Below, one piece after another: positions 58,451 to 64,000 of a DNA stretch of 64,000 bases. The DNA lies in NCBI RefSeq assembly GCF_003994235.2, contig NZ_RYFG02000118.1, positions 56,509-120,508 on the forward strand, given 5' to 3'. The notes under the pieces were generated by a model, which had not been told where the DNA came from, searched no databases, and saw only the letters and a program-made list of their open reading frames with translations. Numbering within the stretch: position 1 is the stretch's first letter; each line of letters opens with the position of its first letter. Both the position numbers and the translations under genes were made by a program. The DNA is from Candidatus Methylobacter oryzae (GTDB taxonomy: Bacteria > Pseudomonadota > Gammaproteobacteria > Methylococcales > Methylomonadaceae).

Positions 58451-59920
58451 GTGAATAACATCTTAAATAAACGTCGAGCCGGCATTTTGTTGCATATTAC
58501 ATCGTTGCCGGGTACGGGCCGCCAAGGCGATTTAGGGCAGGAAGCTTTTAATTTTGTAAAATTTCTTCACGATACCGGAGTAAGTGTATGGCAGGTTTTG
58601 CCTTTAGGCATGACGCATGCCGACGGTTCTCCTTATCAGAGTTTGTCTGCTCATGCCGGTAATCCGGAATTGATCAACATTGATTGGTTAGTAAAGAAAG
58701 GTTGGCTGCAACGGGCTGATAAATGTGGAGAATGCGCCGGCGACTGTGTCATAAGATGTTTGGTTGCAAAATCCTATTATGGTTTTTTGGAACGTGCCGA
58801 TCAACACGATCGGGATGCTTTTGCGCATTTCTGTGAAGAAAAAGCATTTTGGCTTGATGATTTTGCTTTATTTATGGCGCTTAGGGCTGAATTTGATCAG
58901 CAGTGCTGGAACCAATGGCCTGAGCATTTCAAGGAAAGAGATGCAAAAGCAATAAAAGAGGCATGTCGCCGATTAAAGACACAAATTGAATGTATTAAAT
59001 TCGAACAATATGTGTTTTTTCAGCAGTGGCAGGAATTAAAAACTTATGCCAATCAGCAAGGGGTTTTTCTGTTTGGCGACGTTCCTATTTTTGTGTCTTA
59101 CGATAGCGCTGATGTTTGGTCTCACCGTGATGTTTTTAAGCTGGATGAGTCCGGTAATATGTCGGTCGTAACGGGGGTTCCGCCCGATTATTTTTCCGAA
59201 ACGGGACAGCGCTGGGGTAATCCTCACTATAACTGGAATTACCTGAAGAGGACCGGATTTCATTGGTGGGTTGAAAGGATGAAAACCCAGCTTGAGATGT
59301 TCGACATTATTCGAATCGATCATTTTCGTGGACTTGAAGCGGCTTGGGAAATACCGGCCACCGAAGATACTGCAATTAATGGAGGCTGGGCTAAGGCGCC
59401 AGGTAAGGCATTATTGAATGCGATAAAAGCAGAGCATGGGTCTATTCCATTGGTTGCTGAAGATTTAGGTATTATTACGCCTGAAGTTGAGGAGCTAAGG
59501 GATGAGTTCGATTTGCCCGGCATGAAGATTTTGCAGTTTGCTTTTGGCGGCGGTCCCGATAATCCTTATTTGCCTGATAATTATGAAAAAAATTGCGTTG
59601 TTTATACCGGTACTCATGACAATGATACGACCTTAGGCTGGTTGCAATGTATTAGCAATGATGAGAAAAACTACATTTATAATTATCTTGGCAACCCGGC
59701 GATGCCGTTGCACTGTGCATTAATTCATGCAGCTTTGGCATCGGTTGCGAATCTTGCGATTATCCCTATGCAGGATATTTTAGAGCTGGGCTCAGAGCAT
59801 CGAATGAATACTCCAGGTACGACCGAGGGAAACTGGAAGTGGCGCTTTCAATGGAACCAGTTGTCACATGAACGTGCGGTCAGGTTTACTTATTTGGTTG
59901 GATTGTTTAATCGTAAATAA
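58451..59920 (+). CDS. malQ: 4-alpha-glucanotransferase (amylomaltase)
   Basis: 489 residues, GH77, GTG start with a weak ribosome site (GAGAG). Motifs: RRAGILLHITSLPG at the start, VWQVLPLGMTHADGSPYQSLSA (split across ~50-71), FDIIRIDHFRGLEAAWEIP (nucleophile Asp, ~284), VAEDLGIITPEV (acid/base Glu, ~337) and YTGTHDNDTTLGW (~393). It shuffles glucose units between maltodextrins. Third gene of the + strand glycogen unit after glgC and GH57, 77 bp after the latter. Together they form a synthesis-plus-turnover set. Slightly shorter than E. coli MalQ but the usual size for the bacterial short type. Confidence 0.95.
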   Translation: MNNILNKRRAGILLHITSLPGTGRQGDLGQEAFNFVKFLHDTGVSVWQVLPLGMTHADGSPYQSLSAHAGNPELINIDWLVKKGWLQRADKCGECAGDCVIRCLVAKSYYGFLERADQHDRDAFAHFCEEKAFWLDDFALFMALRAEFDQQCWNQWPEHFKERDAKAIKEACRRLKTQIECIKFEQYVFFQQWQELKTYANQQGVFLFGDVPIFVSYDSADVWSHRDVFKLDESGNMSVVTGVPPDYFSETGQRWGNPHYNWNYLKRTGFHWWVERMKTQLEMFDIIRIDHFRGLEAAWEIPATEDTAINGGWAKAPGKALLNAIKAEHGSIPLVAEDLGIITPEVEELRDEFDLPGMKILQFAFGGGPDNPYLPDNYEKNCVVYTGTHDNDTTLGWLQCISNDEKNYIYNYLGNPAMPLHCALIHAALASVANLAIIPMQDILELGSEHRMNTPGTTEGNWKWRFQWNQLSHERAVRFTYLVGLFNRK

Positions 59921-59928
59921 AGCTTTGT

Positions 59929-59950
59929 GGAGCGGCTTGGAGGCCGCTCC
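59929..59950. terminator. Bidirectional hairpin between malQ and xoxJ
   Basis: Perfect 8-bp GC-rich stem (GGAGCGGC at 59929-59936, complement at 59943-59950) with a 6-nt loop, between two convergent genes. No U-tract on either strand, so it could also be a mobile palindrome; position favours a terminator. Confidence 0.55.
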
Positions 59951-59962
59951 GAGGATCAGAGT

Positions 59963-60832
59963 TTAATCTTTGTCTTCATGAATAGCTTGTTGAGGTAGCG
60001 GCAGTAAAGGGATGCCGTAGCCGGCTATGATGGACTGAATTTCTTTGGCTTTAGTTGCTATCAGTTTATCAAGCGTTTCTTTTCGCGCTTTATCGGCTTT
60101 ACGAACACCCATTGCCATATCAAAATCAAACTTCATGCCGGGAGTCGATTTCATTGGAATCATCGAATAGCTGTTTTTGGGGCTTTGAGATGCAACATAA
60201 GCGGCCATCGGCCCCCACAGAATAACCATATCGATTTTCTTTGCTTTAAGATCCTTTTCTATCTGCATGGCGACATTATTTTCGCTATCGCCTGACATTG
60301 ATTGGTAGGGAACGCCTACGTCGAGCAAACCGTTTTTTTGCATCCAGGTCGTTCCGGGGCCGCGGTCAAACATCGCAATTTTCAATTTTTCCTGTCTTTG
60401 TGATGGCAGGTCGATCAATTGATCTGCATCGGTAATATCATCCCAGCCACGTTTCTTTGCGATTAAAAGTACATAAGTCGACCGGTAGTAGGATGAGGTT
60501 GTTAACGTAAGGTCATAACCTGCCGGGACGCCCATAACGATATCGCATTTATATTCATTAGTATCCACGTCGCTTTCATTCAACGGTGCGTTCAATGTGT
60601 TGCGGATAAAGCCGAGGCGTTGCGGAAGCCATGTGTACTCAATGGCTTGTCCCAGTTCTTTCGCAAAAAGCTCGGCGATTTTATTTTCAAAACCATCTTT
60701 GTTCTTTGTTGAATAAGGCGGATTCAGCGGGTCGGCACAAACTTTGAACTTTTCTTCAGCTGAGGCAGTAAAGCAGCATGCAGCTAGAAGTAAAATTGCA
60801 AAGTGTCTTGTGCATTGGAATAAGGTCCTCAT
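59963..60832 (-). CDS. xoxJ: Methanol dehydrogenase-associated periplasmic binding protein XoxJ
   Basis: 289 residues. Signal peptide (MRTLFQCTRHFAILLLAACCFTASA, cleavage before EEK). The mature part is a family 3-type binding fold in the form linked to quinoprotein dehydrogenases: KVCADPLNPPYSTKNKDGFENKIAELFAKELGQ, YTWLPQRLGFIRNTL, YKCDIVMGVPAGYD, and LWGPMAAYVA. XoxJ is thought to help activate or assemble XoxF. It lies 120 bp downstream of xoxF with hairpins between, and has its own good Shine-Dalgarno (AAGGAG). No cytochrome (xoxG) is visible next to it. MxaJ is the alternative name by homology; pairing with xoxF makes XoxJ the better call. Confidence 0.85.
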   Translation of the reverse strand: MRTLFQCTRHFAILLLAACCFTASAEEKFKVCADPLNPPYSTKNKDGFENKIAELFAKELGQAIEYTWLPQRLGFIRNTLNAPLNESDVDTNEYKCDIVMGVPAGYDLTLTTSSYYRSTYVLLIAKKRGWDDITDADQLIDLPSQRQEKLKIAMFDRGPGTTWMQKNGLLDVGVPYQSMSGDSENNVAMQIEKDLKAKKIDMVILWGPMAAYVASQSPKNSYSMIPMKSTPGMKFDFDMAMGVRKADKARKETLDKLIATKAKEIQSIIAGYGIPLLPLPQQAIHEDKD

Positions 60833-60890
60833 TAATATCTCCTTGGTGTATCAAACAATAAGGCGTAATAGTGTACTGTATAAGCAGGCA

Positions 60891-60926
60891 AAAAAAAGCC
60901 CTGGCTGATAAATCAACCAGGGCTTT
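60891..60926 (-). terminator. Rho-independent terminator downstream of xoxF
   Basis: On the - strand: 10-bp stem AAAGCCCTGG (60917-60926, complement at 60895-60904), 12-nt loop, then a T-run (60891-60897). A textbook intrinsic terminator, so most xoxF transcripts should end before xoxJ. Confidence 0.85.
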
Positions 60927-60930
60927 TATA

Positions 60931-60950
60931 CGGTCTAAAAAATCAGACCG
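60931..60950 (-). terminator. Second small hairpin right after the xoxF stop
   Basis: 6-bp stem CGGTCT/AGACCG with an 8-nt loop, 2 bp after the xoxF stop codon, just upstream of the main terminator. May stabilise the mRNA 3' end. Confidence 0.4.
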
Positions 60951-60952
60951 AT

Positions 60953-62809
60953 TTAGTTGCTAGGCAACGTGAATACAGTTAATGTACCGCCCAGCTTAGT
61001 GAAAGAGCTTAAGCTTCTGTATGCTCCCACCGCACCCAAACCTTCAGAGTTTGAATTTGCTTCACCAGTGTCAAGACCGGCAGCAATACCGATACCAGCC
61101 CATCCGCCGATACCTGAAAGAACGCCAACATATTGTTTGCCGTTGTATTCCCAAGTATTAACGTTACCGATGATGCCGGAAGGTGTTTTGAATTTATACA
61201 GTTCTTTACCTGTTTTTGCGTCAACCGCTTTCAGATAGCCTTCCAGAGTGCCGTAGAATACGACGCCGCCGGCAGTTGCAACAGAACCTGACCAAACAGA
61301 GAATTGTTCTTTGTTAGACCAAACGATTTTACCTGTTTTAGCGTCATAAGCTGTGAACTGTCCCAGGTTGGTTGTGCCGTCCGGCTTTCCGGTCATAACG
61401 TCTGCACCAGCAGGCATCATGGTTAAGGTTGCACCAACGTAAGGTTGACCAGCTGTGTAAGATACTTCGAACGGTTCGTAGTCCATGCACAGGTGGTTAC
61501 CGGAGATGTAGAACAAGCCTGTTTGTGGAGAGTAAGAAACCGGTTGTTGGTTTTTACTTCCTAACGCAGCAGGGCAAACGCCTTGAGTGTTAACGTCTTC
61601 GCCGTTTTGTTCGGTTGAGTATTTAGATACAACTTGTGGGCGGCCTGTTTTCATGTCAACGTGAGTTGCCCAGTTAACTGATTTGTCGAATTTTTCAGCA
61701 ACAAGCAGTTCGCCGGTTTCACGATCTAAAGTATAGCCAAAACCGTTACGGTCGAAATGCACGATAGTTTTGTGCATTTGGCCTTTAACTTCTTGGTCAA
61801 CCAGAACGGTTTCGTTGATACCGTCAAAGTCCCACTCATCGTGTGGAGTCATTTGGTAAACCCATTTAACAGCTCCAGTGTCAGCGTCGCGAGCCCACAA
61901 TGACATAGACCATTTGTTGTCGCCTGGACGTTGTACCGGGTTCCATGTAGATGGGTTGCCAGATCCGTAATAGATCAAGTTCAGTTTAGGATCGTAGCTG
62001 GTCCAACCCCAAGTAGTACCGCCGCCGATTTTCCATTGGTCGCCTTGCCAAGTGCTTATGCTTGAGTTTTCGCCAACAGGAGCAACTTTGCCGTCTTTCC
62101 AGGTAGTTGTTTTCTTTGCATCGATCAGCGTATCTTTATCTGGACCCATGCTGTAGCCTTTCCAGGCCAATTCACCGGTGTTGATGTTATAAGCAGCCAA
62201 GAAACCGCGAACACCAAACTCACCGCCGGAAATACCGGTCAGAACTTTGTCTTTAACAACTAATGGTGCAGAAGTATTGGTCATACCCAATTTAGGGTCG
62301 CCGTTTTGTACGCTCCATACGCGTTTACCGGTTTTTGCGTCCAACGCAGTTAAAACGGTATCGGATTGTTGTAAGAAGATTTTGCCGTCACCATAAGCCA
62401 AACCACGGTTGACAGTGTCGCAGCACATAACCGGGATAGTTACATCGGCGTCTTGTGTTGGAGTGAATTCCCAGATTACGGATTGAGTTTTTTGGTCGAT
62501 CGCGTAAACAGTGTTAGGGAAAGGCGTGTGAATGTATAGAACGTCGTTAACAACCAGTGGGCCGCCTTCGTGTCCACGTAAGACACCAGTAGAAAAAGAC
62601 CAGGCTGGTTGCAAGTTCTTTACGTTAGTAGCGTTGATTTCGCTTAATTTGCTGTAACGAGTACCTGCGTAATCACCACCCCAACTTGCCCAGTTAGCAG
62701 GGTTTTGGGTGAGTTTTTCAAGATCGCTGTTAGCAGTTGAAACTGCAGGTGCAGCTAATAAAGCAGCCACACTTGACGCAAGCAGCCAACTTTTCAAAGG
62801 CTTCTTCAT
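60953..62809 (-). CDS. xoxF: Lanthanide-dependent PQQ methanol dehydrogenase XoxF
   Basis: 618 residues; signal peptide ([26 protein letters not shown]), so periplasmic. Eight-bladed propeller protein with beta-propeller W motifs ([20 protein letters not shown]), the adjacent-cysteine ring that covers PQQ ([10 protein letters not shown]) and the catalytic region [11 protein letters not shown]. In that region Asp327 is the catalytic base and Asp329 is the extra Asp that marks lanthanide-binding XoxF; calcium-type MxaF has Ala at that place. It oxidises methanol (to formaldehyde or formate) and passes electrons to a cytochrome c. Strong ribosome site (AGGAG) and the AT-rich upstream region suggest high expression. 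Partner gene xoxJ follows. Confidence 0.95.
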   Translation of the reverse strand: MKKPLKSWLLASSVAALLAAPAVSTANSDLEKLTQNPANWASWGGDYAGTRYSKLSEINATNVKNLQPAWSFSTGVLRGHEGGPLVVNDVLYIHTPFPNTVYAIDQKTQSVIWEFTPTQDADVTIPVMCCDTVNRGLAYGDGKIFLQQSDTVLTALDAKTGKRVWSVQNGDPKLGMTNTSAPLVVKDKVLTGISGGEFGVRGFLAAYNINTGELAWKGYSMGPDKDTLIDAKKTTTWKDGKVAPVGENSSISTWQGDQWKIGGGTTWGWTSYDPKLNLIYYGSGNPSTWNPVQRPGDNKWSMSLWARDADTGAVKWVYQMTPHDEWDFDGINETVLVDQEVKGQMHKTIVHFDRNGFGYTLDRETGELLVAEKFDKSVNWATHVDMKTGRPQVVSKYSTEQNGEDVNTQGVCPAALGSKNQQPVSYSPQTGLFYISGNHLCMDYEPFEVSYTAGQPYVGATLTMMPAGADVMTGKPDGTTNLGQFTAYDAKTGKIVWSNKEQFSVWSGSVATAGGVVFYGTLEGYLKAVDAKTGKELYKFKTPSGIIGNVNTWEYNGKQYVGVLSGIGGWAGIGIAAGLDTGEANSNSEGLGAVGAYRSLSSFTKLGGTLTVFTLPSN

Positions 62810-62932
62810 ATTATATTTCTCCTGGTATTCTGTTAATTTGACAGAATAGTGATTATGTTTTTTAGGACTAATATTAGTTTAGGGTGGTTTTCATGTTCCA
62901 TGGAGACAGGAAATTTTCACTCTAGGCGCCTA

Positions 62933-62960
62933 AATTTAATGATTTTGCTTAAAAAGTCAA
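62933..62960 (-). promoter_or_regulatory. Candidate sigma-70 promoter for xoxF
   Basis: Read on the - strand: TTGACT (62955-62960), 16-bp spacer, TAAATT (62933-62938). The -35 box matches consensus at 5 of 6, the -10 at 4 of 6. It would leave a leader of roughly 115-120 nt before the ATG. Confidence 0.35.
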
Positions 62961-63006
62961 CTTTTAAAGGTGGCTGGCACACATTGATGCGTGTAACGTT
63001 TTGATA

Positions 63007-63021
63007 AAACACAGTGTGTTT
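63007..63021. promoter_or_regulatory. Palindrome upstream of the xoxF promoter
   Basis: Perfect 7-bp inverted repeat, 1-nt centre, about 47 bp upstream of the candidate -35 box. A possible activator site for the methanol/lanthanide response; only symmetry and position support this. Confidence 0.25.
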
Positions 63022-63195
63022 AAGAGAGTGTTAAGTTTTTCAAGATAGCCGGCCACGGAACAAAATGTCTGAAATATTATTGACCAGGGATTGGCAGTAT
63101 ATAAAAGTGTTTATTCAATTCTTTGTCAGCATGAACGCAAATAAAGACTTTAAATATAAATTCGTTTTTTTGATCCGATAAAACAGGCAAGCCCA

Positions 63196-63921
63196 TTACA
63201 GGGATTCGATTTTATATCCGTCAGCGCTCCAGCATAATGCTTCGGCTGAGTTCTTGCTCCAAGCGGCCAATACAAAGCGCTGGGCCGATTGGCCATCGAC
63301 GTTGAAATCATGGATGGCAGGCCGATGCGTATGTCCATGAATTAAGCGTCGGCAGTGCCTTTCGCGCATAACTTGGATCACGGTATCCTGATTCACATCC
63401 ATAATATCTTGATTTTTCTTTCGCTTATGGAAATAACTGCGAATGCGATACCAGCGTGCGGCCAATAAACGTAAAAATAGAGGTTTGGACAATACGGACT
63501 GTTGCCATTCCAGGCTATGTGATTTGATGCGAAATGTTTGATAGGGCAGGTCGTCGGTACATAACAAATCGCCGTGGGTAAGCAATGTCGATGTGCCGAA
63601 TAAGTCGATCACTGCGTACTCATCGAGCAATATAACGCCGGTATCTTCAGAGAATCGCTTGCCCAGTAGGAAGTCGCGGTTGCCCTGCTGTAAGAAAACC
63701 TGCGTGCCTGAGTCGGTCAGTTGCTTAAGCTGCGTGCGGACTTTATTGTTCGGTGGAGTGAAGTCATCGTCTCCTATCCAGGTATCGAAAAGATCGCCAA
63801 GTATATAGACGGCTGCGGCTTTGGGCGCTCTGTTGCTTAGAAACGAAAGAAACCGGCGGGTGATTTCCGGTTTGTCCAGGGAAATGTGGAGATCTGAGAT
63901 GAACAGGATTTCAAGGTTCAA
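63196..63921 (-). CDS. lpxH: UDP-2,3-diacylglucosamine hydrolase
   Basis: 241 residues with the LpxH metallophosphoesterase motifs: FISDLHISL (~7), GDLFDTWIGDDDF (~42), GNRDFLLG (~81), THGDLLCTDD (~115) and HGHTHRPAIH (~196). It removes UMP from UDP-2,3-diacylglucosamine in lipid A synthesis, at the inner face of the inner membrane. The best start is a TTG (63919-63921): the upstream frame is closed by a TGA two codons earlier. The first 11 coding bases lie inside a 7-bp tandem array that also replaces the ribosome-site region, so no Shine-Dalgarno is visible. The function call is firm; the exact start is not. Confidence 0.92.
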   Translation of the reverse strand: MNLEILFISDLHISLDKPEITRRFLSFLSNRAPKAAAVYILGDLFDTWIGDDDFTPPNNKVRTQLKQLTDSGTQVFLQQGNRDFLLGKRFSEDTGVILLDEYAVIDLFGTSTLLTHGDLLCTDDLPYQTFRIKSHSLEWQQSVLSKPLFLRLLAARWYRIRSYFHKRKKNQDIMDVNQDTVIQVMRERHCRRLIHGHTHRPAIHDFNVDGQSAQRFVLAAWSKNSAEALCWSADGYKIESL

Positions 63922-64000
63922 GGTTCAAGGTTCAAGGTTCAAGGTTCAAGGTTCAAGGTTCAAGGTTCAAGGTTCAAGGTTCAAGGTTCAAGGTTCAAGG
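63911..64000. repeat. Perfect 7-bp tandem repeat array (TCAAGGT)n at the start of lpxH
   Basis: Twelve full copies plus 6 bases of a thirteenth, all identical, running off the window edge. It overlaps the first codons of lpxH and all of the visible upstream region. Read toward lpxH, the repeat carries stop codons in every frame, so it is not coding upstream of the TTG. Confidence 0.95.

Larger units (their letters stand above)
62810..63195. other. Intergenic region upstream of xoxF, 386 bp
   Basis: Regulatory region between lpxH and xoxF (both -). It holds the xoxF ribosome site, a candidate promoter (62933-62960), and two perfect palindromes: TAGGCGCCTA (62923-62932) and AAACACA-G-TGTGTTT (63007-63021). 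No gene is evident. Confidence 0.55.

Noticed and set aside
63911..64000. CRISPR-like array at the right edge
   Set aside because: Repeat unit is 7 bp with no spacers; a simple tandem repeat.

Overview
The window looks like chromosomal DNA of a gammaproteobacterial methanotroph or methylotroph (Methylococcales-like). This rests on a lanthanide-type methanol dehydrogenase (xoxF) with its periplasmic partner xoxJ, a full glycogen synthesis/turnover set, and the style of the dispersed palindromic repeats. Genus is not decidable from the sequence alone.

About three quarters of the window (1 to ~47.9 kb, all on the + strand) is one large NRPS-PKS biosynthetic gene cluster that runs off the left edge. 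In map order it holds: the 3' part of an NRPS (A with an embedded methyltransferase, T, E); a terminal NRPS (C-A-T-TE, glycine-like A-domain code); a cyclic-peptide ABC exporter; a porin, a solute-binding protein and an SDF-family symporter; a secreted S12 (beta-lactamase-fold) peptidase; a loading PKS (FAAL-ACP-KS-AT-KR-ACP); two twin modules without acyltransferase (KS-DH-ER-KR-ACP) separated by an aspartyl/asparaginyl beta-hydroxylase-like dioxygenase; a PKS/NRPS hybrid (KS-AT-ACP-aminotransferase-C); an NRPS (A-T-E-C); an asparagine synthetase; and a TolC-type outer membrane channel. Read functionally, the FAAL loads a fatty acid, four PKS modules extend it, the aminotransferase converts the last beta-keto group to a beta-amine (iturin/mycosubtilin logic), amino acids are added, and the thioesterase encoded near the left edge releases the product. 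The map is therefore not colinear with assembly: the terminal genes lie upstream of the loading gene. Export is probably in two steps (SyrD/PvdE-type ABC exporter, then TolC), with a periplasmic peptidase between.

From 47.99 to 50.2 kb on the - strand is a compact three-gene unit: SPFH/band-7 protein, branched-chain-type solute-binding protein, and a 55-residue membrane protein. A polysaccharide deacetylase follows. From 51.6 to 59.9 kb is the glycogen region: glgB-glgA on - and glgC-GH57-malQ on +, divergent from a 91-bp spacer. The right end (59.96 to 64 kb, - strand) has xoxJ, xoxF and lpxH.

Repeats are a notable layer. A two-hairpin palindromic element occurs in two intergenic regions and, as two tandem 54-bp units, in frame inside the thioesterase coding sequence. 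Other palindromic repeats sit in the three spacers between PKS/NRPS genes, one of them supplying a stop codon. A perfect 7-bp tandem array covers the start of lpxH and runs off the right edge.
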